Origin: Vigna angularis | Lineage: Eukaryota; Streptophyta; Magnoliopsida; Fabales; Fabaceae | Length of the DNA stretch: 64,000 nt | Direction of reading: 5' to 3' | NCBI RefSeq assembly: GCF_016808095.1 | Contig: NC_068974.1 | Span: 25,838,825 to 25,902,824 of the forward strand | Shown here: positions 12,172 to 25,600 of the stretch, one piece after another | Layout: every line of letters starts with the position of its first letter | How positions within the stretch are numbered: the stretch's first letter is position 1 | Notes under the pieces: model-generated | What the model saw: the letters and a program-made list of their open reading frames with translations, nothing else | The model's database searches: none | Told to the model about the DNA's origin: nothing | Translations under genes and position numbers: made by a program

Positions 12172-13619
12172 TATTATTATTGACAACTAAGTGATAAGTT
12201 ATTTATTCAACACTTTGTATTCTTTCTAAAAAATTCAATAACTTGACATACATTTGAGGAAGAATTTGAAAGACTATGAAATATTTAGAAGGGTGAAGAC
12301 TCGCTCAAAAAAATTTACTTAATTAACAAGAAGATTACATAAAATCATAGTTATGTCATCCTTAATTTACTTTTTCACGACATAGCTTTACCAAAATATT
12401 CATCCCTTTTTAAATTTCTTTATAGAAGATTCATTGTTTAGAAATATATTTTGTTGTGTGGAGTTTAGCAATAACAACAGATAAAAACTCAACTTTGAAA
12501 GATATTAAAAACAATTATGCATAACAAATAACATATTTAATAATTGAATTAATTAATCAAATTATACTACCATCGTTAGAAAATCAATATTTTCCTTATA
12601 TAAAATATAATCTTGGTAAAATAGACACAAAAGTATAAACTAATATAATACTTTATTTTTGTTGTAATTATGTTCGTAGTGCAAACCATAACAAATATTA
12701 TCGTGATGGTTTTACGCATGAACACGTCTTCTGCATTTTTTGACTTTCTATTATTTTCGGACAACTTGTGATCGGAATCCAAACATCACTTAACCCTAAG
12801 CATCACCTAACTAAACTGGAATAGAGTTTCCTAAGTGTTGAATTCAGACTTCTATTTATTTTTTACGAAAACATTCTTTTAAAATATTCAAACTAATTAT
12901 AAATAAAAGATATAAAAACAGGAACTTTTTTTAACAGTCTATTTTTTAAAAAATAATAATAAATATTTGTAAAAATGATAAAACATTAACACTCACTTTT
13001 TCCTATTAAACCATATTTAAAAAAAAATCGCAAAAATAACCCTTTGTCGAAAGAATTACCCAACTAAACCTCTTTTTTATGTCAAAGTTTGAACCTAATT
13101 TTTATCCATGCTAAAAAAATAGTTGAAATTTGGACCTAACTTTTATATTTGTCATTTTATAAAATATTTGAAAAATATTAATATGAATATTAATAAATGT
13201 AAATAATTAATATAACATATTGTAGTGAACATAATTTAAAATATTTAACAAATAAATATTTACATATCAATATAAAATATGATTTACCAAACATAAAGGT
13301 ATATAAAGTATTTATGTTTACAAGGAAAAATATATGAAATAAAATAATAAACTAAACTTTAATCAGTTAAACATATGTGTTTGTGTATATTTGTATTAAA
13401 CATATTTACTATATATTAATACTTTATCCATTTAGTTAAGATAAATTCATTGCACAAGAAATTATACACTAATGTCATGTTTTAGTGTATAAAAAAGTTT
13501 TTCTCTTTCACTACATATTATCTTAATCTATATTATTTAAACATTGAATTAGAGATATCCATCCATATTAAAAGTAGGTTATCTACTTATACCAGACAAT
13601 TATATCTTTAGATCACCTA
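12172..13619. other. AT-rich spacer, nothing recognised
   Basis: No coding frame or repeat structure recognised. The minus-strand frame at 12576-12782 is short, low-complexity and probably spurious. Confidence 0.5.
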
Positions 13620-14290
13620 ACCAAGTTAAACATGTGTGTATGTAGAGAAAGTAATCTAAATTTAGAAGATGAAACATGCAAGTCTTTCGTCTCTATCTAA
13701 TAGGTCTATTGAGGAGTTAATTCACTAAGGATATACAACACAAATGAGATTCGAGTCCAATCACACAAATGATTAACATTACTTTTAAATCAAAACTTTA
13801 ATCCTTTAGCTTTAAAGGTGATATTAATTTTTTATGTGATGAGGCTCAGGTTTTATTCTCCTTGATGAATTCTTTCATCAATAGATTCATATGTGGTATC
13901 AAAGCTAATGATTTGTCTTGGTGACCGATTCATACACGTATCCTATAGTCGTTTTATCGAAAGTCCTCCTGATAGAGGGTTTAGGTAACATGTCCTAATA
14001 AGATGAATGACTCATGATTGAGAATGCTTTCCATGAAGAGGGATTGTACCAATGTGGAAATGACTCACTCTTGAAGGAGAGATTGTTGAGAATCTAAGTG
14101 TGAGTCTAAGTCCTAAATTGGATAGAAATAAGAATGCTGAGCACTATAAGGATCTAAACCCATAAACACACTGTTTTAAGGTTTTAGGTTGAAAATAGTG
14201 TTGATCCTTATATGAATTAGGTTTAAGTCTCATTGAAATTGTGTTTCTCTAATGGAAAATGAATTATTTCATTGATAGACTCATCATCAT
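13620..14290 (+). mobile_element. LTR-element (TRIM-like) remnant shared by both copies
   Basis: TGGTATCAAAGC at about 13894 resembles the initiator-Met tRNA primer site of LTR elements, and about 190 bp later a TGTTGAGAATCTAAG string resembles the start of an LTR. Such a short interior with no coding suits a TRIM. The matching stretch at 47606-48180 carries TGGTATCAGAATT and TGTTGAAAATCTAAAG, so the insertion predates the duplication. I could not place a full upstream LTR. Confidence 0.4.
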
Positions 14291-16510
14291 CTTTCACAAA
14301 ATAGTAACCAATAAAAAATCCAAGGGATGAAAATGTTTTTATGGTGTTTTGAAGATGTTAAGGTTTAAGTTTTAAAATCCAACTTTCATTGTTATGTTTG
14401 TGTATTTTGCATGCTCATTCGAACTTTTTATTCAACATGCATCCTCTGTTAAAAAGATAACATGTTTTTCTAAAGTTAAAATCAAATAATCTTTTCCAAC
14501 ACTTTTAATTAATTATATTTTCTATAATTGATTAAACTAATCTTAAGAGGTTTTTAAAATAAAATAATCAATTATATAGTAAAATAACTTATTAATCTAA
14601 CTAGCGCTTTAATTTTGAGATTTCAACTTAATAATTATTGTATCTTATTTAATCAATTAAACTTGTTTTATGAAATTAATGAGTAGCATGTTTAATCAAT
14701 TAAACTGTGTAATAATCAATTATTATAGAGAAACGTGACAAATGTTTTTTAAATTTTGTTAGAATAATCAATTAAAAACTTGATTTAATTGATTAATTGT
14801 ATTAGAAAATGCTTTAGACCAAATGTTTGAAAACTAAATAAATAAAGATTCACCCTAAATGTTTTAGATAACTTTTACAATCCTAAAGAGTGAATGGCAA
14901 ATATTTCTTTTAGCTATACATACAATAGTAGATTCAAAGATTTAATAGTAATCAAAGGTTGCCCTAATTTCACCAAGTCACAATGTTGCTTCTATGATAG
15001 AAAATTCTTTTCATTATGTTTTTCTAGAGTGTGTTTTCAAAACTCTATTTGTTGAATTGCTTAGTATTCCTACATTATTTTTGAATCCTTGTTGTACATA
15101 TTTGAAAAGACTAACATATTTTTAGATAGTCAAAGAGTTAATGAAGACTAAGATCCTCTTGGAGTGATTGAAGAGTGGATATATACTCTTTGTTTTTAGA
15201 ATTAATTAAGATTTATATCCTAACTTGTTCATAGTCTCTAATATGTATAAATTTTATTGTTGATAGTATAACTAATTTTTCTTGAGAAAAAAAAATTGAG
15301 AAGTGAGTGTAGAATTTTTTAAATCCACACTAATTTAAATTTTATATGTACTTTATCTTATGTCTTATAACATAATAATTATATTAATAAATAAAATATT
15401 TTATTTTTAAAATTTGTTGATTATAGAATTATTTTGTAGAAATGGAATCTTAAAACTAATATGCTTTTATAATCAACAATTAATAATTTTCATTATATCT
15501 TGAGTGAACAACAATTTTCTTAAGAATATGGCCAAATGTGTTTGTTCACTTCAGTTTATTCAAACATTTAAGTTTTATTGAACTACTTATTGAGTTTTAT
15601 AAAAATTTAACCAAGTTCATGCATTTTGTCTATTCTAGTTAGAAGGAAAAATCCTACTAAAAGTGGTCTATTAGATTTTTTTTGACGAAGATTAACCAAC
15701 ATTGAGGTTTATAAATATTTCACACCAATAACACGGCATAAAAGTGGAAGATAATTAATTTTATTATTATAGAAATGATTTGGATTACATCTTTGGTTTT
15801 TCTAATAAAGTAATAATAAATAAATTAAGAAACTTGGAGTACAGTCTAAAAATGTGCTACTATGATAAGATGAGAGAAATTTAATGGCCGTGAATAAAAT
15901 TAAATTTTGAAGTGTTAACTTAACATAAAAATATAAAAATTAAAGATTAATTTGTTTAGTAGTAATAACAATAAACCTTAAAACGATGCTAGAGAGGGAG
16001 AATTGTTCTTACCAATACATTTTATGACATATAATTTTGTTAAGAATATAAATTTTACTAAAAATTATAAAATGGAAAAGGTATTTGTTTAAGACATGCA
16101 AAACAAAAAAAATATGATTTTTAATAAATTTCAATTAATAGAAGAACCCGCATTTAGATGTTGATTACCGACATTTTTGTATTACAGATAAAGAAAAATT
16201 CAATAGATTGACGTAGTAGAAAATATAGAGATAACAAATAAAGTAAAAGTAAGACGAAAGAAACATGTTTATGAAATAATTATTTTATATTTTTTAATTA
16301 AAATATGTTTATAGAAGGACCATTAGTAATAAAAAAATATTAAGTATAAATAAACCACTAATTAAAAATAACATACAAATTTGTAATTATTAATTAATTT
16401 TTTTTATTAATTTTTCATTAATATCCTTAAAACATACATTGACGAAATCATTTAGCTTATGTAGTTGGAAAAATATTAGCGACATTTTCTAACACGACTT
16501 TTTAATACAT

Positions 16511-16511
<1 letters not shown>

Positions 16512-16547
<36 letters not shown>
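16512..16547. repeat. (TA)n(GA)n microsatellite in ACX copy A leader
   Basis: A TATATA tract runs into a GAGAGA tract about 80 bp before the start codon. A GA-repeat leader is common in plants. Copy B has a much longer TA tract here and almost no GA. Confidence 0.9.
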
Positions 16548-16627
16548 TCGCACACAATTTCGTTATCATAGACTCCCTGAGTTCTGGCTCGTCAACCTCC
16601 CTTTCACCATTCCCCAGCTCTCTCGCC

Positions 16628-19600
16628 ATGGATCACCGTGTCTCCCGCCGAACCGAGATCCTAACCAACCACCTCCTCCGCCGTGCACCGCCGCCTTCCT
16701 CCGTTCTGCAGCCCCACCGCTGCCTGAGCTACTCCCCTCCCGAGCTCTCCAACGAATTCGCGTTCGACTTGCGGGAGATGCGGAGGTTAATGGACGGGCA
16801 CAATCTGGAGGACCGCGATTGGCTCTTCTCCGTCATCGTGCAGAGCGCACTCTTCAACCGTCGCGAGCGTGGCGGAAGAATTTTTGTCTGCCCCGACTAC
16901 AACCAGTCCATGGAGCAGCAGCGCGAAGCCACAATGAGGCGCATAGAGTATCTTGTGGAGAGAGGGGTTTTCCGAGGGTGGCTCACTGGCGAGGGTCCGG
17001 AGGAGGAGCTGAGGAAACTTGCGCTCCATGAGGTTATAGGGATGTATGATCACTCCCTTGCTGTTAAGCTTGGGGTTCACTACTTCCTCTGGTTGGTTAT
17101 GTTTTGTCTTTTCTTTTTCGATCGTTTTCGTCTTGAGAGTAGTGGGAATTTGAATAAGAGCTTAATTTCTCTGCAGTGGTAGTTTGAATAGTTTTATGTT
17201 GTCAACTCATCAGAAACCATTATACGACAACCATCAGTTTGGACTTCTTTGTTAGTATTTTGGGAGAAGAAATTCAAAAAATTTATACGATTTCCTACAT
17301 TTAGGTTTTGCATAAATTAATTTGCAGAAATAATTTTTATCATCTTTCTAAAAGATTAATATTAACATGCAAAAAATTATTTTACTGAGTTCAAAAAAAT
17401 ATAAGTTAGGTTTGTCGTTTTTAAAACGAAAGATGATAAAAAGGTGAAAAAAAGTATTTGGGAATGATCAAATTATCTCAGTAATAGGTCATCCAATATT
17501 TATATACAATATTTCCTTCTATTCTAGAATACTAATAGCATAAAAGACAAAATAACAAAAGCAGAATGGACAAAAAGAAAAGGAGTGGTGCGGAGTGGTG
17601 CGGTAGAGTGGTGCGGAGATTGCAAGTTTGTTACAAAGGAATATAGTACAAGTTTGTTAGCCTCCCGCAAGCTGGAGAGGGGTGTCAACCATCTCTAGCT
17701 TGGACAAGTTTGCATGGAATGGCTGAGGAGGAAGAGCTTTGGTGAAGATATCAGCAAGTTGTCGAGATGATGGAATAGGAAGGAGCTTCATTAATCCTGC
17801 TTGTGCTTTTTCTCGAACCAAATGGCAATCTATCTCCAAGTGTTTTGTTCTTTCATGAAAGACTGGATTTGCAGCAATGTGTAAAGCACTTTGATTATCA
17901 CAATAAAGTGCTGTGGACTTAGAACACTGAATTTTGAGATCATTGAGAAGGTAAGTTAACCATTGCAACTCACAGGTACTAGTAGCAAGTGCTCTATATT
18001 CTGCTTCGGAGGAAGAACGAGACACAATATTCTGTTTTTTGGTTTTCTAAGAAATTAAAGAGTTCCCTATGAAGAAACAATAACCTGTGACTGATCGGCG
18101 TGTGGAGACGCAAGTTGCCCAATCGGCATCACTAAACCCAATTAGGTGGATAGGAGAATTCCGTTTGAAGTAGAGCCCTTTGTTTGGACAACCTTTCAAG
18201 TATTTAAGAACTCTGTTTGCAGCACCTAAATGAGACGTTGCAGGATTTGCCATGAACTGACTTAATTGCTGAGTCGCAAAGACGATGTCTGGACGAGTCG
18301 TTGTGAGATAAATCAAACGACCAATGAGTCGCCTATAGGATAGGGGATCATCAAGTATTTCACTTGAATTAGCTTGTTTTAAGCGAAGAGAGCTATCCAT
18401 AGGAGTGGAACTCGGTTTACAACCCAATAATCCTGAATCTGAAAGCAACTCAAGGCAGTATTTCCGTTGAGATACAAAGATGCCATCATCAGACCTACTT
18501 ACTTCTAACCCAAGAAAAAATTTGAGTTCTCCCAAATCTTTAATTCGAAAAGTAGATTGAAGTATATGCTTGAGCTTTGTTATTTCAATGGGAGAGTTGC
18601 CAGTTAAAACAATATAATCAACGTATATCAATAAACCAGTAAATTTCCCTTTTTCATGCTTGATAAACAAGCTGTGATCAGCATGTGATTGAGAATAACC
18701 AGATGAGAGAAGAAGGTTAGAAAGTTTCTCATACCATTTTCGACTTGCTTGTTTTAGCCCATAGAGAGATTTTTTGAGCTTGCAACACTGTGAGGATTCA
18801 TACCCATATAGACCTTGAGGAAACGTCATGTAAACTTCCTCGGACAAGTCTCCGTGTAGAAATGCATTACTAACATCCAATTGCTGCAAACACCAATTAT
18901 TTATGGAAGCTAGGGCAAGGATAACTCGTATGGTAGTCATTTTAACCACTGGAGAAAAGGTTTCAAAGAAGTCTATCCCTTCAACTTGGGAGAATCCTTT
19001 TGCAACAAGCCTCGCCTTATATCGTTCCACACTCCCATCTGGTTTTCTTTTGATTTTGTAAACCCATCTACATCCTATGGGCTTGACATTCTTAGGAGTT
19101 TCCACAATCTCCCAAGTTTTGTTTAGCTTTAAAGCCTCAATTTCATCCTTCATGGCTTCTTTCCAACACGGCTTCAAAATTGCTTCTTGATAGCTTCGGG
19201 GCTCAATCTCAGAAATAAGGTTCATGACATAATGACGCTCAGACTCAGTAATGGAAGAAAGAACAGATTGAATAGGATACCTGCACGTTGATGATGATTG
19301 ATTTGATTTGGTCTCTATGTTGTAGCAAACAAAATCCGCAAGTCGAACATTAGGTTTAGAGCCACGAGTGGTTCGTCTTGGTATGAAAGGAATAGGGTTT
19401 GGATGAGGTGATGAAGAGATATGTGGTGAGATTGACTGGGATGGAGAAGTTGACGGTGAAATTTGTGAAGAGGGTGAAGTTGTTGGAGAAGGTAAGGTTT
19501 GAGGTGAAATGGAAGTGTGTGATGGAAGTGGGTCCTGAGGTGTAAAATGGAGGGGATCAAAGTCATGGAAGGTTTTGATATGTGGAGGAAATAATTTTTC

Positions 19601-22600
19601 TTTTCCTTTTTCTTGGGCTTCGTGTTTGTCAGTAAAAGGAAAGTGGGACTCATAGAAAACAACATCTCTAGAGACAAATATGTCTTTATTTTGTAAGTCT
19701 AAAATAATATAGCCTTTTGTGCCAAATTGATAGCCGAGAAAAACTCCTTCTCTAGACCTAGGATCAAATTTCTGTTTGGGTCCAGTGGTTGAAGCATAAC
19801 ATAAAGAACCAAAAACTCTAAGCATGGAAAAATCAGGTTTTTGGTTATGTAAAAGTTCGTAAGGAGTATGTTTCTTTGTAACTAGAGAAGGGATACGGTT
19901 AATAAGATAAACTGCATGTTTTATTGCATAAGACCAAAGATGTTTGGGCAGTTGAGATTGAAACATGAGAGCACGTGCCACATTAAGAATATGTTGGTGT
20001 TTTCTCTCAACCCGCCCGTTTTGTTGAGGGGTATAAACACAACTGGTGTGATGTATAATCCCTTTTGAAGCAAAAAAATCTTTAAGAAAAAATTCTGGAC
20101 CATTATCCGTCCGAATACATTTTATTCTGGAATCAAATTGATTTTCAATTAGAGAAATGAAATTTTGAACATATATTTTTACTTCGGATTTAGATTTCAA
20201 TAAGACAATCCAAGTATATCTACTAAAATCATCCAAGATAGTTAAAAAATATTTTTCACCATGAATTGAGGCCTTAGAAAAAGGTCCCCAAATGTCCATG
20301 TGCACCAAATCAAATTTTTTTGAAGCTCTACTATCACTAAGGCAATAAGGCAATTTTCTTTGTTTTGAAAAATGACAAATGTCACAATTTTCATTAATAT
20401 GTTTTGGAATAAAAGGAAATTGTTCACATAACATATTTAATCTGTTTCCTGAGAGATGTCCTAATCTATAATGCCAAAGGTTGGAGTTGGAGATGGTATT
20501 GGTAGCACTTTCATTAATGAAAGGTTGGTTTGGTGATAGAACCTTGGCTTCTCTGTTGACTTGCAAATGATAGAGAGCTTGTTGAAGATTAGCCAAACCA
20601 ATCATCCCCAACGTACGCTTGTCCTGGATAGTGCAAAAAAAATCATGGAAGATAAGGATATATTTATGAGTCACTATGAGTTTGGATATGGATAAAAGAT
20701 TAAAATGAAAGTCCGGAACAAACAAGACATTGTGAATAATAAATTCTGGAGAAAAAATTACTGTTCCAGATATATGGGCTATAACAATTGACTTATCAGG
20801 TAAACTTATTTGTATTGGTTTAATGTTAGAATAATTTGAAAAGCAATTTAGAGAAGATGCAACATGATCTGTGGCTCCCGAATCTATGATCCAGGGGACA
20901 TTGTGAGTGGCGGAGGAGGTGTGGTGTGGGTTAGTGCAAAAAACAAAGGATATACCACTGGACTCAGGATTTGGAGCGTGGATGAGATTCACTCTATTGG
21001 GCTGAACGAGAGAATTAGGCCCTGTTTGATATTGGGCATGGGTCAAAGTGATGGGGCCTCCCTCCTTCTCTGAACCGTTGCCTCCTTCGGTGGGTTCGAT
21101 CACAACAACACTGTTAATGGAGGAAGAGCCAGAAGCATCGCGATTGAACTTCGGCCTCCCTGGGTATCGAGGATGACCAGGGGGATAACCATGTTTTCCC
21201 CAACATACGTCTATAGTGTGTCCAGGACGGTGACAATAGGAGCATTTCTTGTTGGAGGCTCCTTTGACAGTAGGAGAAGGACCAGAGCCACGCCCTTTGC
21301 CAGAGAAAGAGTGATTTGCTGCATTCACAAAGGTGTTAGGTTCAGTAAGCGAAGGCGAAACGAGTTGTCGTTCCTGCTGGACAACCATGGAGAAGACACG
21401 GTTGATAGAGGGGAGAGGATCCATCAAAAGGATTTGTGAACGCACAACAGAGAAGCGTTCGTCCAAACCTTTGAGGAATCGGATTATGAAATCCTGTTGG
21501 TGGTAAGTTTTGGCAAAACACGAGCAAGAAGAAAAGGGCCTGTAGTTATCGAGTTCTTCCCAGAGGGTCTTCAGTGCAGTGAAGAACTCAGAGACAGAAC
21601 GAGTTCCTTGAGAAAGACCATGAATTTCTTCCTGGAGCGCTGCGATTCTGAGAAGATCACCTTGCGAAAAACGTTCGCGAAGGTCATTCCAAATGTCTAT
21701 GGCACATTCGAGGAAAATAACGCTTTGGGCAATGGAGGGAGTAATCGAGTTGAGTAACCAAGACATGACAAGGGTATTGCACCTTTCCCAAGCAGAATAA
21801 AGGGGTTCTTCAACCTTAGGGACGGGGATGGTGCCTAACAAGAAAGCCATCTTGTTTTTTGAGATTAAAGCCATTCTAATGGCACGAGACCAGGACTGAT
21901 AGTTTGTGCCATCAAGGACAGGGGTTATGGAGACAGAGGAAGGTCCTTCACTAGGGTGGATGAAGAAGGGACTTGATGGGTTCATGGTGGGATCAGTGGC
22001 TTCATGACCACGATTTTCTGTTTTAGGACCTTCATTATCGGAGTTCTTTGGACTAGGAGGAGGAGTAGAAGACATTTCGAAGGAATAAGCAGAGCTCCAG
22101 GAGGGAGCTCTGATACCATAAAACGAAAGATGATAAAAAGGTGAAAAAAAGTATTTGGGAATGATCAAATTATCTCAGTAATAGGTCATCCAATATTTAT
22201 ATACAATATTTCCTTCTATTCTAGAATACTAATAGCATAAAAGACAAAATAACAAAAGCAGAATGGACAAAAAGAAAAGGAGTGGTGCGGAGTGGTGCGG
22301 CAGAGTGGTGCGGAGATTGCAAGTTTGTTACAAAGGAATATAGTACAAGTTTGTTAGTTTTGTAGCTATATTATTCAAGTTAGGCTTTTTATACACACAC
22401 TGTTTAACATTTTGTTATTTGGATTTGATTGTTTAGTAGCTATATAATTCAAGTTAGATATCGTTAGATGAATTGTGTAACATTTTGTAGTTGCTGGCAC
22501 TAGTCTCTGAAAAGGCAACAATATCCTAAAATATCTACTAAATTTAGTAAGCGGTTCTAAAATTGAAAAAGTTATTACTAGAATTCCCTCTCTTCTCAGC

Positions 22601-25600
22601 TCTGTGTACAACACTCGTTTTGGATGGGGGCTTCCAAATGCATGAAGCTGTTAAAATTCATTTAGTTGTTCCAAATACATTGTAAACTAGACCTGTATTG
22701 CTGACAAGTAACCAACCTGCATTGATAGGGAGAATATACTAATGTCATGAATAATGCTGTATTGAATACTTGTAATGGTGGGACTGATGTGATTAACGGA
22801 TTGGAAATCCTTTTCCAAACACTTTTAGGGAGGACAAACGTGATTTATCCTTTTTCTGTGAGTTGGTGAAAGTTAGAAAACAATATCAAGTTGGTCCCTA
22901 AAGTACCTTTTTCAAGCTAACTTTTTTTTAATATGATGGAAGCAGCAGTGATTAAAATTTTATGACTTGGTTTAGATACACTTGTTCTATGTTTCAAACC
23001 AATTATGAAGGGTTATGAATGTTTAATATCTGACAAAGCTCACGCCACATGTTTCTACACTTTTCCTATAAGAGGATGCTTTTCAATCAGAATTTCAAGT
23101 TTAAATATAACTATGTTCTTGACGAAGAAAACTTGATGATCTTGCATTAGTGCGACCAAGCCTTGATTTTGTATATTGTGTGTATTTTGGTCGGGAGGGG
23201 GTTCAGAAGGGTGAATTCAAGCGTTCAAATTCTGCTTGTAAAGGAAAGTTTTTGACTTTTAGCACATACCTGGACTTTCTTCTAATGAACACGTCCTTTG
23301 CCAGACAAACTTCCAGGACCTATAGTTTAATGATATTCTGTGCCCTTTAAAACATGTAAGTCTTGGAGGAATTGAAACGTAAATAAATTAACTAGTTTAG
23401 TTTCTCCTATTGTTTTTTTCTTATTTTTTTGGTGCGGCATTTTGGAAAACAAGAACTGAATGATGGATAATGGATTTCAGGGGTGGGGCCGTGAAGTTTT
23501 TGGGAACCAAGCGCCATCATGTCAAGTGGTTAAGTGCTACTGAAAACTATGACATGAAGGGTTGTTTTGCTATGTCTGAGTTGGGCCATGGAAGTAATGT
23601 ATGTGAAGGTTGCTAAATTAGTTGTGTTCATTTGGTCCGCTATTAATTTATTATGATTTTTCCTTGTCACCTCTAATAATTCTTTCCACACTAATTTTTA
23701 CAGGTGCGAGGAATTGAAACAATCACTACTTATGATTCAAATACTGGAGAATTTGTAGTCAATACTCCATGTGAATCGGGTCAGAAGTATTGGATTGGCG
23801 GTGCAGCAAATGTAATGAGTCTTTTTGTATAATTGATAATTATTTAAAAGCCTAGACATGATATGATTGGGTGCTCACATTTTTCTCCTGCTCCAACTTT
23901 GTATATATTAACCCTTTGTTATTAACTTGTTCTCCTATTCAGCATGCAACACATACTATAGTCTTTTCACAGCTCTATATAAATGGAAGCAATCAAGGGG
24001 TGCATGCATTCATTGCCCAAATCAGGGATTCAGATGGAAACATATGTCCAAACATCCGAATAGCCGATTGTGGTCACAAAACTGGTTTAAATGGAGTTGA
24101 TAATGGCCGTATCTGGTAATATATGCATTTTCAAACAAGTGCCTGAAAAATCAATTTCATATAAATGAATGAACTCAGAAACTCTGTACACGGATCCTCA
24201 GGTTTGATAATGTGAGGATACCTCGGGAGAATTTGTTGAATTCTGTGGCTGATGTTTCCCCAACTGGTGAATATTTGAGTGCCATAAAAAATGTTGATCA
24301 GGTGATTTGCTTTTTAGAGAGATGATATTCTCTTTGCTCTCCGTGTGGTCTTCTATATTCCCTTTGAGAAGCTTGTTCACATATCTTTTGTTGTATGTTA
24401 TTCTCGCTACAGAGGTTTGCTGCTTTCTTGGCCCCTTTGACCAGTGGTCGGGTTACTATTGCTGTTAGTGCTGTTTACATGTCCAAGGTAGTGAGACCAT
24501 CTATATTTGTGGATTTCACGTTTGTCCTGTTTTTTTTTCTTTGTATTTAACTAACTCATTCCAAATTTGATATCTTAACTTATCCTGTCCTTTATTTGTT
24601 CTTAGATTAGCTTGGCCATTGCTATAAGATATGCACTGACAAGGCAGGCATTCTCTATTACACCAAATGGGGCTGAAGTTTTACTTCTTGATTACCCTAG
24701 TCATCAACGGCGTCTGTTACCTTTACTTGCAAAGGTGTAAGTCCTCTAATTACAGGCATTTTGATATCTATTTGATCAGACCTCAAAAATAAAAATCATT
24801 CAATTCTTTATGGGAAACTGAAGCTTAGGTTTGCCATTTTGAACTATACCTCCATGTAAGATGCCTTTTGTTTTTCTCACCAAAATGTAAGGACAAAGAA
24901 TCTTTAAAAATATGCTCAATATTACAGGACTAGTTAATTTTTACTAAAGTTCAGTGGTCATTTTCCCATATGGATACCCTTGTTTAATCAATTAGTGAAT
25001 ATAAATAGACCAAGACAATACCTTTATATGTTCATTTCTTTACTTTTTTGGTTCAGATATGCAATGAGTTTTTCTGCAAATGACCTCAAAATGATGTATG
25101 TTAAAAGAACACCGAAGTCGAACAAAGCAATTCATATTATTTCTAGTGCATACAAGGCTACTTTTACTTGGAATAATATGCGTACTCTCCAGGTAAGTTT
25201 TTCCTGGGGTTTGATAGGTAGTATTGTATGCTGTTTTCCTCTCTAAGGTTCTATTAATGCTTGAACTAGGAATGTCGTGAAGCCTGTGGAGGTCAAGGAG
25301 TTAAATCTGAAAATCGTGTTGGTCATTACATGGGTGAATTTGATGTGCAATCAACATTTGAGGGGGACAACAATGTTCTGATGCAGCAGGTAAAATGAGT
25401 ATCCTGTTAAATATGATATTTGATTAATAATTGAGCACAACATTTTTATTTTCAAACCCAGGAAATATGATGAGCTGGTTTCATTGTGCAAAACATTAAT
25501 TGGATCCTAATGAGTTGTGTTTGTTTATTTTCATTTGACTTTTAAGCAGTGTAATAATACTTATTATGAAATAGTTATACAAAATCCAACTTAGGATACT

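Larger units (their letters stand above)
17422..22356 (-). mobile_element. Ty1/copia LTR retrotransposon in ACX-A intron 1
   Basis: 4.9-kb element antisense to the ACX gene. Two LTRs (17422-17659 and 22120-22356) differ at only one or two positions. They are flanked by the perfect 5-bp duplication GTTTT (17417-17421 and 22357-22361). The LTR reads TAACAAAC..CGTTTTA on the minus strand rather than TG..CA, but the boundaries are fixed by the duplication and by the primer site. The same intron in copy B lacks it, so it inserted after the duplication. Confidence 0.97.

Noticed and set aside
12576..12782. Minus-strand 68-residue frame
   Set aside because: Low-complexity AT-rich translation without motif support.
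16787..17080. Minus-strand frames opposite ACX exon 1 (also 50613-50990)
   Set aside because: They are shadows of the GC-rich exon on the opposite strand, present in both copies because the exon is conserved.
17422..22356. Copia insertion as a gene break that kills ACX copy A
   Set aside because: It lies wholly within intron 1 and the 13 exons still join in frame; an effect on expression is possible but not shown.
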